This document shows positions 43,109 through 52,302 of a stretch of DNA of 64,000 nucleotides, one piece after another (positions within the stretch are counted from its first letter, which is position 1; the number at the start of each line of letters is the position of its first letter). The notes beneath the pieces were generated by a model that was not told where the DNA came from, did no database searches, and worked only from the letters and a program-made list of their open reading frames with translations. Position numbers and translations under genes: made by a program. Origin of the DNA: Treponema ruminis (lineage in GTDB: Bacteria; Spirochaetota; Spirochaetia; Treponematales; Treponemataceae); contig CP031518.1 in assembly GCA_017161305.1 (NCBI GenBank), positions 2,356,001 through 2,420,000 on the forward strand, in the 5' to 3' direction.

Positions 43109-45013
43109 TTACTCTCCGATGAGCGCCTTGATTTTTTTGGAACCTGCAAGGGCCGATCTGTTATTTGGGTCTTTTGCAAGAACTTTGTTGTACATTCCCA
43201 ATGCTGACTTGTAAGCTTTTTGTGCCGAATAAACCATGCCCATGTTGTTCATTGCAGAAAGAGTGCTGAGTTTTGAATACTCTGCAAGGGCTTCGTTGTA
43301 CATGCCAGCCCGCACATAAGTGTCAGCAAGTTTTTTTGTATCGCCTGAAGAGCGGAATTTTTTGATAAGCTCAGTCAAATCGTTATTAATATAGTAAGAA
43401 GTTGCTTCGTTTACAGCCTTGATAATTGAATCCTTGCCAGGATTTTTGTATGAACCGCGGTAACCGGAGAAAGTAACCGGCGGATAGTAGGCCCATGCCG
43501 CATGAACGTCAACAATTTCATAAGGAAGCTCAGTGACTTCGCCGGTTTCGTTGAAATCACCGATAGCCTCATAATCCTTTTGAACTGACTTAAGTTTTTT
43601 GGATGCCGCAAGACGGGCCTGGGTAAAGCCCTTGCCGAAATTCGCCATGCTCAAGCCAAGCCAGCTTGTGTTTTCGTCAGAAATTACGTCGCTGCCCGTG
43701 AACTGGTTCTTTTTCTTTGAGGGAGCGATTCCTGTATCAACAAGAACGATAAAGTCATCTTCCAGGGCAATGAAACCTGTGCCGATTCCGAAGCTCTCCA
43801 GACAAGAGCAGACAAGAATGCCCAAATCATCATAGTCGCCGCTCAAAAGAGCGAGGGTCTGCAAGGGATACTGAACTGAATCCACGTCCATGCTGTTGCG
43901 GTATTGCTTGTAAGGAGAAACTGTGTCTTCAGAATAAACGATACCGGCAAGACGCAGGCCTTCCATGATTGCCGCAGCGTACTGGAAAGGAGAATTCATG
44001 CCCGGTTTTAAGTTGAGGATTTCAGCCCCTGCGATATATTTTGCCGCCTCAAGAATTTCCGGGGCACCATTATCGATGAAGCAGGAAAGGGCTGCAGGAT
44101 CATTCCATAGGAAGCTGTTTCTGTGGCAGACGTCAAGAAGAATATTCTGAACTTCGGTCATCTTTTTGCCAAGGAAACTGTATGAAATTACAAGCTCGCC
44201 GTTGATTTTTCCGTTTTCTGTGTAACGAAGGATTTCCGGGCCAAAATCAGCATAGATCGGGATTTCGACTCCCTTGTAGCTGTTGAGCCGGGAGAAGACC
44301 GCGCATTCCTTTTCAGCGGAAGTGTATTTGCCTGCACGGAAAGCGATGTGAACGTCCCTGACCTCAGCAGAACTGACATTGCGGATTGTTGCGTAGCCCA
44401 GGGGAACCTGCTTGTACATTGTGGAATAAGCCGGATAAAGCTGGGAATCCTGATCGAAAGAAACCCAGAAGTTGTCGGAAGAACTTGTACTTCTGGTTGA
44501 AAAATTGAATTTTGCGCCAAGACCTGCAAAAGGAGTTGAGAAAAGCGAAGAATCTCCCATGCTGAAAGAATCGTAGCCAGCCGATGCAAGAAGAAGAAGG
44601 CCCGGAGTAAAGCGGAAGCCCATTTCTCCATACCCCCGCCAGTATGAGCCACGGCCGCTGCCTTTAACGCTTGGAGCATCAATTGAAGTGCTATGGACTC
44701 CGTAAGAAGCATTTGCACTCAGATAAAGACGTGAAAAGGGATAATAGTAAAGGCCGGCACTCGCACCGCCCATAAAAATGCTGTAATTTTTATCAAGGGA
44801 TTCTTCTTTTATGGAAGCATAACCGCCCTCAAGACCAATGGTAATGAAGTTGAAGAGGTCCAAATCAGCATTTACCATGCCGCCGAAGCCCTTTCCGAGA
44901 TTTTCCTCGCTTGGAAAAAGCATGTTCGGTGAAATACGGAAAGCAAAATCAAGAGAAAAAGCCTCTGCAACTAAAATACAAGACGCAAGGCATACCAGAA
45001 AACTTTTTTTCAT
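43109..45013 (-). CDS. Beta-barrel protein with dead transglutaminase-like domain and TPR tail
   Basis: 634 residues. Same layout as the downstream paralogue: signal peptide (ends EAFS), barrel-like strands at 20-190, transglutaminase-like region. But Cys is Tyr394 (LSGDYDDLG) and the catalytic His is Asp420; only the Asp equivalent remains, and the WIPLE motif is replaced by WLGLS. So the domain cannot act as a Cys enzyme. It gains a C-terminal TPR-like segment (from about residue 560: YNEALAEYSKL, YKSALGMYNKVLAKDPNNRSAL). Probably a structural or regulatory partner. First gene of the operon. Confidence 0.8.
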   Translation of the reverse strand: MKKSFLVCLASCILVAEAFSLDFAFRISPNMLFPSEENLGKGFGGMVNADLDLFNFITIGLEGGYASIKEESLDKNYSIFMGGASAGLYYYPFSRLYLSANASYGVHSTSIDAPSVKGSGRGSYWRGYGEMGFRFTPGLLLLASAGYDSFSMGDSSLFSTPFAGLGAKFNFSTRSTSSSDNFWVSFDQDSQLYPAYSTMYKQVPLGYATIRNVSSAEVRDVHIAFRAGKYTSAEKECAVFSRLNSYKGVEIPIYADFGPEILRYTENGKINGELVISYSFLGKKMTEVQNILLDVCHRNSFLWNDPAALSCFIDNGAPEILEAAKYIAGAEILNLKPGMNSPFQYAAAIMEGLRLAGIVYSEDTVSPYKQYRNSMDVDSVQYPLQTLALLSGDYDDLGILVCSCLESFGIGTGFIALEDDFIVLVDTGIAPSKKKNQFTGSDVISDENTSWLGLSMANFGKGFTQARLAASKKLKSVQKDYEAIGDFNETGEVTELPYEIVDVHAAWAYYPPVTFSGYRGSYKNPGKDSIIKAVNEATSYYINNDLTELIKKFRSSGDTKKLADTYVRAGMYNEALAEYSKLSTLSAMNNMGMVYSAQKAYKSALGMYNKVLAKDPNNRSALAGSKKIKALIGE

Positions 45014-45033
45014 TATTTCTTAAATTCTCCAAT

Positions 45034-45069
45034 ACGTTATATTTTAACGTAAATTAAAGATTTTTTCAA
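45034..45069 (-). promoter_or_regulatory. Operon promoter with palindrome over the -10
   Basis: TTGAAA (45069-45064), 17-bp spacer, TAAAAT (45046-45041). ACGTTA / TAACGT (45034-45039, 45045-45050) is a perfect 6-bp inverted repeat spanning the -10 and the predicted start, a candidate repressor site. Confidence 0.65.
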
Positions 45070-45108
45070 AAAAATTAAAGAAAAATTTGGAGAATTTGCA
45101 AAAATTTA

Positions 45109-46602
45109 TTAAATTTCCTGAGCGAAAGAAATTGCGTCTGACTTTGAGATTTTTTCATTCAGCGGAGAATCGCAGACGAAGTCACCGTTCAAGTCAACGT
45201 CACCGCTTGAAATGATTTTTACCCGGACAAGCCTGCCTGACTGCACGGCATTTTTTTCGCTATCAGAGCTTCGGTCGTAGCGGACTACTACGCTTCCGTC
45301 AACTTCTGGAGCCTGGAACCATGCGCGGCCGATAGCCAGTCCTTCATCTGGATTTTCCTCGCTTTGAGAAAGAACTTCCTCAATCAAAATGTCTGTTTCA
45401 ATACCGACTCTGGCCTTGAGGCGCTCGCGGGTAATCTGGGCCTGAATCTCAACAAGCTCAGTTGCCCTCCTCTCTGCGGTTTTGTGAGGAACCTGCTTTT
45501 TGAAAGAATAGGCCGGCGTATCGTCTTCCTTTGAATAAGAAAAACAGCCGCTCCAGTCTGTTGCTGTCTCACGCAAAAAGGCCTTTGTATTTTCGAAAGA
45601 TTCTTCCGTTTCGCCAGGGAAGCCTGCCATGAAGGTTGTGCGGATTGCGGCATCCGGGAAAGTCTCGCGGATTTTTGCAATCAGGGCCTTGTATTTTTGA
45701 GCAGAACCAACCCGGTTCATGGCTTTAATGATTGCATCGTCACCGTTCTGGAAAGGAATGTCAAAATAATGAAGGAAGCGTGAATCAACCTTCATTAGCG
45801 GGAGAATGTCTTCGTTAAAGTGATCCGGATGAATGTACAAAAGGCGGACTGCAAAAGTTCCCTCAATCTGAGAAATCATGCGGATAAGGCGAGCAAGCCC
45901 TGATTCGCCGAGGGTACTGGGGCTTTCACCTACTTCGCTTCCCGGCGTACCGTTTGGCAGGAATGTTCTTCCGTCACCAAAACAGTCGTCTTCGGCTCCA
46001 GTGCCATAGGCCGCCAGATCCTGACCAATAAGGTTGATTTCATATACGCCCTTTGATACCAGGTCTTTGATTTCCTCTATGATTTCTGTGGCTTTGCGGC
46101 TGCGTAAATTTCCGCGGATGATAGGAATCGCGCAGAAAGAACAGCGGTTATTGCAGCCCTCGGTAATTTTTACAAAAGCCGTGCCCTTAAACGAAAGAAG
46201 AAGATTGCGGTCGCCGCAGCAAACGCCCTTCTGCTCAGGCACAAGAACAGGCCTCTCGTCCTTCATCAAGGGTTCGATTACCTTGTAAATCTGGCTCAGG
46301 TCGCCGTTTCCGAAAAATCCGTCGGCTTCCAGTAAATCATCCTTGAGGTCCTTGGCATAGCGCTCGGCAAGACAGCCAGCCAGCAGGATTTTGGCTTTGG
46401 GGTACATCTGTCGGGCACTCATTACAGCGTTGATGCTTTCAGTTTTGGCAGATTCAATAAATCCGCATGAGTTTACGACGATTAAATCAGCCTCGGCAGG
46501 CTCGAAAGTCTGCTCCCAGTCCTGTTTTTTGAGAAGGCTGATGATAAGCTCACCGTCAACCTGATTTTTTGCACAACCGTGCTGGTCAATAAAAAATTTC
46601 AT
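45109..46602 (-). CDS. rimO: Ribosomal protein uS12 methylthiotransferase
   Basis: Radical SAM enzyme that adds a methylthio group to Asp of ribosomal protein S12. 497 residues. N-terminal UPF0004 domain with Cys in GCAKNQVDGE, NSCGFIESA and LAGCLAERY; radical SAM motif CNNRCSFC; C-terminal TRAM-like part. It is longer than usual by about 35-50 residues, with an acidic/Gly/Ser insertion after IGQDLAAYGTG (about residues 210-240). Starts just after the rodZ-like stop (TAGAATG) without a clear ribosome site; a TTG at 46611 is an alternative. Confidence 0.95.
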   Translation of the reverse strand: MKFFIDQHGCAKNQVDGELIISLLKKQDWEQTFEPAEADLIVVNSCGFIESAKTESINAVMSARQMYPKAKILLAGCLAERYAKDLKDDLLEADGFFGNGDLSQIYKVIEPLMKDERPVLVPEQKGVCCGDRNLLLSFKGTAFVKITEGCNNRCSFCAIPIIRGNLRSRKATEIIEEIKDLVSKGVYEINLIGQDLAAYGTGAEDDCFGDGRTFLPNGTPGSEVGESPSTLGESGLARLIRMISQIEGTFAVRLLYIHPDHFNEDILPLMKVDSRFLHYFDIPFQNGDDAIIKAMNRVGSAQKYKALIAKIRETFPDAAIRTTFMAGFPGETEESFENTKAFLRETATDWSGCFSYSKEDDTPAYSFKKQVPHKTAERRATELVEIQAQITRERLKARVGIETDILIEEVLSQSEENPDEGLAIGRAWFQAPEVDGSVVVRYDRSSDSEKNAVQSGRLVRVKIISSGDVDLNGDFVCDSPLNEKISKSDAISFAQEI

Positions 46603-46603
46603 T

Positions 46604-47692
46604 CTATTCAATATCCACGATTACGACTTTGTAGCGGCCGTCGGTGTCTTTAATCCATTTGATGTCCTGGGCAATTACTTCACCCGCTCTTGGAACAGCC
46701 AGATCATAAGTCTTTGAGTTTGCGACAATCTGAAGTTTTACGGCATTTCCGTTTGAAATCCACATTCTTATGCCGTTGCTGGCCGTCATGCTGAGAACAT
46801 CGCCGCTGGCAAAATAGTCTTCGATTGTTTCTTTTCGGTCCGGTCGATAGCGGAAGAGACAACCGCCACGGAAACTTGCATTAACAGTGAAAGGATAAGC
46901 CCTTGTGTCTGAGAAAATCTCCGTGCGGGCCTGTTCCTTCGGCAAATCTTCGGCATTTGGAATCTGATTTTCATCTGGAGAAGCGACCGCAACGTTTGAA
47001 GAGTTTTTAAGCATGATTTTGACTTCAGCACCACGGTCAACATTCTTTTGAGAAACGTCAGAAACGTAAACGATGAGCTCAGGAATTGAATTTCCGTCAA
47101 CATCAATTTCAAGTTCCTCTGAAAGCTCTACATACTGCATTCCGGCCGGTGTTTCAAGTCCGAAGATGCCCTCAGTTTCTGCAACAGTGAGGAAAATATT
47201 GCCCTTGTCACTTCCCATGATAAGCTGGTCGCTTTTAAAGAGGCGGCCTGTGAAAGGCTTTTCAGTCAGCTCGTATTTTTTAAACTCATTTGTCCTTGAA
47301 AGTGCCACTGAATCCTCATTTTTGGCAAATTTAGCCTTTAAAACGAAAGTAAGGGTTACTGCGGCTCCGGCCACAAGAAGGACGCAAAGAGTAACAATCA
47401 GAGGAATTAAAAATCTAGGTTTTTCGCGTGCAGTAAGAGCCAGTGGCGGCGGACTTTCCTGAATTTTCTTTGCGTGATAGAGGGTGAGGACATGATTGGT
47501 ATCAACCTCAAGATAATCCGCGTAATTCTTTAAGAAGCCAACAAGATATGGCTCTCCTGGGAAAACGCCGTTTTCTTCATTTTCCAAAGCCTCAAGATAT
47601 TCCTGAGTGATGGAAGTTTCCCGCGCAATGATTTCGAGTTCTATGCCTTTTGCTTCTCGTGCTTTTTTTAAAAGTTCGCCGTAGCTTTCCAT
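46604..47692 (-). CDS. rodZ: RodZ-like cytoskeleton/morphology protein
   Basis: 362 residues. N-terminal HTH-like domain (LLKKAREAKGIELEIIARET, ITQEYLEALEN), one membrane helix near residue 100-122 (FLIPLIVTLCVLLVAG), and a large periplasmic beta-rich part. This is the RodZ layout, which links MreB to the cell wall machinery. Periplasmic part is longer than the usual DUF4115. Downstream of lolA, 6 nt gap. Shape role is from family knowledge. Confidence 0.82.
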   Translation of the reverse strand: MESYGELLKKAREAKGIELEIIARETSITQEYLEALENEENGVFPGEPYLVGFLKNYADYLEVDTNHVLTLYHAKKIQESPPPLALTAREKPRFLIPLIVTLCVLLVAGAAVTLTFVLKAKFAKNEDSVALSRTNEFKKYELTEKPFTGRLFKSDQLIMGSDKGNIFLTVAETEGIFGLETPAGMQYVELSEELEIDVDGNSIPELIVYVSDVSQKNVDRGAEVKIMLKNSSNVAVASPDENQIPNAEDLPKEQARTEIFSDTRAYPFTVNASFRGGCLFRYRPDRKETIEDYFASGDVLSMTASNGIRMWISNGNAVKLQIVANSKTYDLAVPRAGEVIAQDIKWIKDTDGRYKVVIVDIE

Positions 47693-47698
47693 TTTTAA

Positions 47699-48370
47699 TT
47701 ACTCCGAAAACAAGAAATTATTGTAATTGTTCGCCGATGTAGGCGGATCATAAATAAATCTCTGATCAGAGATTCCAGAATTCAATTTGTAATTTTTAAA
47801 GTCGAAGGAGAAAGTCTCATTCTGCGGAGTCACGGCTTCGATTCTACGGATTAACATTGTGTCAGGCGAAACAGACATTTTGATTGTAGAAAAAGCCTCG
47901 CTCATGTTTCGGCGGCGAAGAATAAGATTAACGACCATTTCATCGCTGCCCTCTTCAAGAGGAACCGCTTCCTGACCAGTTTCATAGGCTGGAGAATAAT
48001 AACGGCCCAAGAGGGAAAGTCCCTGGGCTGTAGCAAGATTTGCTCCGTTATTGTTTGAATTGTCAACGGACTGATTGAGGATTGCCGCACTTCCAGGAAG
48101 ATAAATCGTAAGCAGGTCGCCGTTAAAACAAATTACCTGCTCTTCTGGATTTGTAAAATCAATACGGAGAAGATTGGGGTATTTGTATGAAAGATGACCG
48201 CTCATCGTGCTTTTTGAAGCCTTGATTTCAACCTCAGCCTCATAATCCTTGATTGTGGCGTAAACTTCTGAAACAGACTTAAAGAAAGAAGATGCCGTAA
48301 GGATGCCCTGGGCAAAAGCAGATGCGCTTAAAGCAAATGAAACTATGCATATCAAAAGAGATTTTTTCAT
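47699..48370 (-). CDS. lolA: LolA-type outer-membrane lipoprotein carrier
   Basis: 223 residues; signal peptide ending AFAQ. LolA fold pattern: [49 protein letters not shown], and [19 protein letters not shown]. Carries lipoproteins across the periplasm. Overlaps the ftsH stop by 4 nt. Several lipoproteins in this window are potential cargo. Confidence 0.85.
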   Translation of the reverse strand: MKKSLLICIVSFALSASAFAQGILTASSFFKSVSEVYATIKDYEAEVEIKASKSTMSGHLSYKYPNLLRIDFTNPEEQVICFNGDLLTIYLPGSAAILNQSVDNSNNNGANLATAQGLSLLGRYYSPAYETGQEAVPLEEGSDEMVVNLILRRRNMSEAFSTIKMSVSPDTMLIRRIEAVTPQNETFSFDFKNYKLNSGISDQRFIYDPPTSANNYNNFLFSE

Positions 48371-50439
48371 TCTTTTGCACCTTCCTCTTCTACAGCAGGA
48401 TTTTCTGCCTGACCGGCTGTTGCAGTCAAATCTTCGCAGTGTTCGTGAGCCTTGATAATCTCGTTGAATTCTTTTGCATCCATTGTTTCGATTTCAATAA
48501 GACGCTTAGAGATATATTCAAGCAAGTCTTTCTTTGAACGGAGCAAGGAAAGAACATGCTCGTAGCGCTCGTTCATAATCCGTGAAATTTCTTCATCGAT
48601 GAAATTCTGGGTCTCTTCACTGAATTCGCGGACGAGGTTTGGCTCACCGCCATGACCGCCGAGAACACCCTTGCCCAAAGTCATATTCTTGAACTTGTCG
48701 CTCATGCCGTAATCAGTAATCATGCGCTTGATGATGTCTGTTGCCTGAGCGATGTCGTTTGAAGCACCTGTTGAAATGTCACCGAGAATGATTTCTTCGG
48801 CAGCACGTCCACCAAGAGCACTGTCAACATCGTTGAGCATGTCCTTGCGGGTCATAAAGTGCTTTTCTTCCTTTTCTTCACGGAACTGAGTGAATCCACC
48901 GACTCCATGAGAACGAGGAACGACAGTGATTTTATTTACAGGCGTGTGGTCAGGAGTGAAGGCCGCAACAAGAGCGTGGCCAGTCTCATGAACCGCTACC
49001 AGTTTCATTTCCTTTTCATTGTCCTTGCGGGACTTCTTTTTGAGACCGATGCTGACCTTATCAATTGCTTCGTTGAAATCAGCCATCGAAACCTTTTCAT
49101 GACCGTTGCGGACTGCAAGCAGGGCTGCCTCATTGACGACGTTTGCCAGATCAGCACCCGCAAAACCTGTAGTTCCATGCGCGATTGACTCAAAATCAAC
49201 ATCGTCTGCAAGTTTAACCGGCTTAGCGTGAATCTTAAGGATTTCCTCGCGGCCCTTTACATCCGGTCTCTCAACAGGAACCTGGCGGTCAAAGCGGCCA
49301 GGACGGAGCAAAGCCGGGTCAAGGATGTCGGCACGGTTTGTAGCGGCAAGAATAATCAAGCCCTTTTCGTTGTCAAAGCCGTCCATTTCGACCAGAAGCT
49401 GGTTGAGGGTCTGCTCACGCTCGTCATTGCTTGAAAATCCGTTCATTCGGCTCTTACCGATTGCATCGATTTCATCAATAAAAATGATACAAGGAGCCTT
49501 TTCGCGGGCCTGCTTGAACAAATCGCGGACACGGCTGGCACCAACGCCAACGAACATCTCGACAAAATCAGAACCGGAAATGCGGAAGAATGGAACTCCG
49601 GCCTCACCGGCTACAGCCCGGGCAAGCAAAGTCTTACCTGTTCCCGGTGGTCCTACGAGAAGGACGCCTTTTGGAATCTTACCACCGATGTCAGTGTATT
49701 TTTTGGGGGATTTAAGGAAATCAACGACCTCGACAAGTTCGTCTTTTGCCTCATCAACACCGGCGACGTCGGCAAAGCGGGTTTTAACCTTGCCCTCGTC
49801 AACTGCCTTGTTGCGGTTTCCGCCGCCAAAGACTGAGCCCAGTCCGCCCATTCCACCGGTCATCTTCCGGAACATAAAGAAATAGATTGCCAGCAAGATG
49901 AGGAAAGGCAAAATGTTAATGAGAATCTGGATTAAAATGTTGGTCTGCTTGCGGACAAATTTGTATGGAATTTCCCGCTCGTCAAGAAGGCTCAAAAGAT
50001 TTTCGGAAAGACCAAGATAGCCCACAGTGCGGTAATGCTTTCGGTTTGAAAGCTGGGACTGAAGCTGCTTTCGCATAAAAGGAAGGCTTCGCAAAGCAGA
50101 AGATTCAGAATCATCCGAAGCAGAAGGATAAAGTTCCGGGCCGTAGCCGATAAAATCAGACTCCTGGAAATCAACCCTGACAATCTTGCCGTCTTTAATC
50201 AGCTGAACAAATTCTGAATAATCAATAGGCTCGTCGCTCGGCTTTTGCAAAAGGAACATGTTCACGAATGCAAGGGCGAGCACAACGGCCACCATCAGCG
50301 TGAAAAAGGGGAATTTGAAGGGCTTTTTATTGCGGTTCATATCATCATCCCCGTTTTCAGGATCTAATTTGAAAAAATTGTAAGGATCTTTATCAAATTT
50401 TTTCTCGTCGTCTTTTTTTGTTTCGTTATTATCTGCCAT
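48367..50439 (-). CDS. ftsH: ATP-dependent zinc metalloprotease FtsH
   Basis: Membrane-bound AAA+ protease. 690 residues. An unusually charged, about 45-residue N-terminal extension precedes the first helix ([20 protein letters not shown]); second helix near residue 175-195. AAA: Walker [15 protein letters not shown], Walker [38 protein letters not shown]. Zinc site HETGH at 484-488. Start at 50439 with GAGA upstream. Heads the ftsH-lolA-rodZ-rimO operon. Confidence 0.97.
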   Translation of the reverse strand: MADNNETKKDDEKKFDKDPYNFFKLDPENGDDDMNRNKKPFKFPFFTLMVAVVLALAFVNMFLLQKPSDEPIDYSEFVQLIKDGKIVRVDFQESDFIGYGPELYPSASDDSESSALRSLPFMRKQLQSQLSNRKHYRTVGYLGLSENLLSLLDEREIPYKFVRKQTNILIQILINILPFLILLAIYFFMFRKMTGGMGGLGSVFGGGNRNKAVDEGKVKTRFADVAGVDEAKDELVEVVDFLKSPKKYTDIGGKIPKGVLLVGPPGTGKTLLARAVAGEAGVPFFRISGSDFVEMFVGVGASRVRDLFKQAREKAPCIIFIDEIDAIGKSRMNGFSSNDEREQTLNQLLVEMDGFDNEKGLIILAATNRADILDPALLRPGRFDRQVPVERPDVKGREEILKIHAKPVKLADDVDFESIAHGTTGFAGADLANVVNEAALLAVRNGHEKVSMADFNEAIDKVSIGLKKKSRKDNEKEMKLVAVHETGHALVAAFTPDHTPVNKITVVPRSHGVGGFTQFREEKEEKHFMTRKDMLNDVDSALGGRAAEEIILGDISTGASNDIAQATDIIKRMITDYGMSDKFKNMTLGKGVLGGHGGEPNLVREFSEETQNFIDEEISRIMNERYEHVLSLLRSKKDLLEYISKRLIEIETMDAKEFNEIIKAHEHCEDLTATAGQAENPAVEEEGAKE

Positions 50440-50512
50440 TATATTTCTCAATTATAAAAATTCTACTATTATTAATATAACGAAAAAAGCCTGTTTAGAG
50501 AAGAGAAAAATC

Positions 50513-50539
50513 TAAACTCTAGGCCTCAGCATCCGAAAA
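50513..50539 (+). promoter_or_regulatory. Candidate sigma-28 flagellar promoter
   Basis: TAAA (50513-50516), exactly 15 bp, then TCCGAAAA (50532-50539), a 6/8 match to the sigma-28 -10 GCCGATAA. It lies 34 nt before fliS. Confidence 0.6.
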
Positions 50540-50572
50540 TAATAAAGAATATCTGTTTTTCGGGAGGGAAAC

Positions 50573-51013
50573 ATGGCATTTGGAAATCCTTATGCAGCTT
50601 ATCAAACAACCGCTGTCAAAACTGCAAGTCAGGGCAAACTCGTCGTAATGCTCTATCAGGGAGCAGAGCGGGAACTTACAGCGGCACAGGGCTGCTTTGG
50701 GTCAGACGGAAAACTTCCTGCCTCAAAAATCGAAGACTTCGGTAAACACATCATGAAGGCGCAGGAAATCATCAACGAACTTCAAGTTTCTCTGGATATG
50801 GACAAAGGCGGTCAGATTTCACAAAACCTTATGTCCCTCTACGTTTTTTTCAACAAGGAACTCATGAACGTCAACATCAATCAGGACAATGAAAAGCTCG
50901 GTCAAATTCTGACAATGATTAAACAGCTTGGTTCTGCATGGGAAGCTGCGGCAGCAAATACGGCGGCAGATTCAGTTCCACAGGCACAGAGAACGCTCAA
51001 CATTACGGGCTAG
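50573..51013 (+). CDS. fliS: Flagellin export chaperone FliS
   Basis: 146 residues. Helical chaperone that prevents early polymerisation of flagellin. Family motifs: NPYAAYQTTAVKTASQGKLVVMLYQGA at the N-terminus and LYVFFNKELMNVNINQD. Strong GGGAGG ribosome site and sigma-28-like promoter. Followed by a coiled-coil gene with 21 nt gap. Confidence 0.93.
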   Translation: MAFGNPYAAYQTTAVKTASQGKLVVMLYQGAERELTAAQGCFGSDGKLPASKIEDFGKHIMKAQEIINELQVSLDMDKGGQISQNLMSLYVFFNKELMNVNINQDNEKLGQILTMIKQLGSAWEAAAANTAADSVPQAQRTLNITG

Positions 51014-51034
51014 TGCATTTTTAAGGAAAAAATT

Positions 51035-51523
51035 ATGGCAAAAGAGCTTTCTAAAGAAGAATTGGACGAAAGAATTGCAATTCTCAAAAGATTCCGCAAA
51101 CTTCTTGAACAGCAGAGAAACAAATTTCAGGAATATCTGGCAGTTCTTGAAAGTCAGGAAGGAAGAATCGAAATGGAAGACGGTGACTCGATTGCCGCCC
51201 ACGCAGAGCTTGAGAATCAGATTGTCAAAAATCTTGCAAGCCTGCAGAAAGTCATTGTCCCTATGCAGGGAATGTATCAGGCAATCATGCCGGGCGTTCC
51301 GGTGGCAGACAATGCGAGCGTAGAGCAGCTGCAGCTTGACCTGGCAAATCTCCAGAAGCAGGTTCTGGCTCAAAACGAGCGCAACCGCAACCTTTTGCAG
51401 AACCAGATGGGCAAAATCAAAAATCAACTCAACAATATGAATCTGATGAACCCATACCGCGGAAGGTCTTCAATCTACGCAGAAAAAGCCGTAGTTGGAA
51501 GCACAATCGAATTCAATGTTTAG
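51035..51523 (+). CDS. Coiled-coil protein of the fliS operon, probable flagellar-assembly factor
   Basis: 162 residues, strongly helical. Long coiled-coil parts (about 2-60 with KEELDERIAILKRFRKLLEQQRN pattern, and 92-135 rich in Leu/Gln/Asn). No FlgN or FliT signature is obvious, but size, helicity and operon place suggest a chaperone or regulator of flagellum assembly. C-terminal motif NPYRGRSSIY. AAGGA ribosome site. Ends overlapping the convergent 51520 gene by 4 nt. Confidence 0.75.
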   Translation: MAKELSKEELDERIAILKRFRKLLEQQRNKFQEYLAVLESQEGRIEMEDGDSIAAHAELENQIVKNLASLQKVIVPMQGMYQAIMPGVPVADNASVEQLQLDLANLQKQVLAQNERNRNLLQNQMGKIKNQLNNMNLMNPYRGRSSIYAEKAVVGSTIEFNV

Positions 51524-52302
51524 GAATTAACGCCTAAGCCAAAAAGAGCAAAATCTGCCTTTACAGGGTCGCTGGGAAAAATCTCGGCGACTTTTTTTGT
51601 CAGCTCAATGGCTGTTTTCAGGTTTGCGGACTTTGAATTGATTAAGCCCAGCTCGTTTGACTGCTGCATCACATGAGTGTCCAGGGGCATGAGAAGGTCT
51701 TTTTTGCTGAACCAGGTCCAGAATCCCAAATCCACAGGAGAATTATCCCTCACAAGCCAGCGGAGCAGCATGTTAACCTTTTTGGCAGCAGAATCTTTTG
51801 AATGAGGTAGCAGCTTACATTCAGCAGGAAAAGCCGAAGCAATCACCTGATGAAGGAAGACTCCCTCACCTGCCTCACTCCATTTTCTTTTGAAAAAAGA
51901 TCCGATCGTGTCATTTTCCTCAAGAATCGAGCGCAAGCCGTCAAAGAAAAGGCGCATGTCAGTATTGGTATACATGCGGTAGAAGGAAATTTCGTTTTCC
52001 GGAAAAAAATCTTTGTATTTTTGGCAAAGAATCCAGTCGCAGGGAGAAGGACCGGCCTCATTCAGGATTTGCTCTACATGAGCAAGAATCTGTTCACGGC
52101 GGCCAAAAGCAAGATTCGCCGCTATAAAAGCGACCGCCTCAGACTCACGCAAATCCTTGTAGCGGTGCATGAACTGAGACGGGTCTTTTTTGAGAAAATC
52201 GGCTGACTCGTATTTGCAAGCCAGCCCGATTAATTTTTCTGCAAGTTCTGCAGGAAGATTATTTTTTGAGGATGAATTCAACTCGTCTGTTCTTCCATGC
52301 AT
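51520..52302 (-). CDS. TIGR02757-family protein
   Basis: About 260 residues. Matches the TIGR02757/DUF2400 family: FMHRYKDLRESEAVAFIAANLAFGRR, LLRWLVRDNSPVDLGFWTWF, LMPLDTHVMQQSNELGL. Family function is unknown. Start uncertain; the ATG at 52302 overlaps the end of the OmpA-family gene by 44 nt, and any earlier start overlaps more. Confidence 0.85.
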   Translation of the reverse strand: MHGRTDELNSSSKNNLPAELAEKLIGLACKYESADFLKKDPSQFMHRYKDLRESEAVAFIAANLAFGRREQILAHVEQILNEAGPSPCDWILCQKYKDFFPENEISFYRMYTNTDMRLFFDGLRSILEENDTIGSFFKRKWSEAGEGVFLHQVIASAFPAECKLLPHSKDSAAKKVNMLLRWLVRDNSPVDLGFWTWFSKKDLLMPLDTHVMQQSNELGLINSKSANLKTAIELTKKVAEIFPSDPVKADFALFGLGVNS

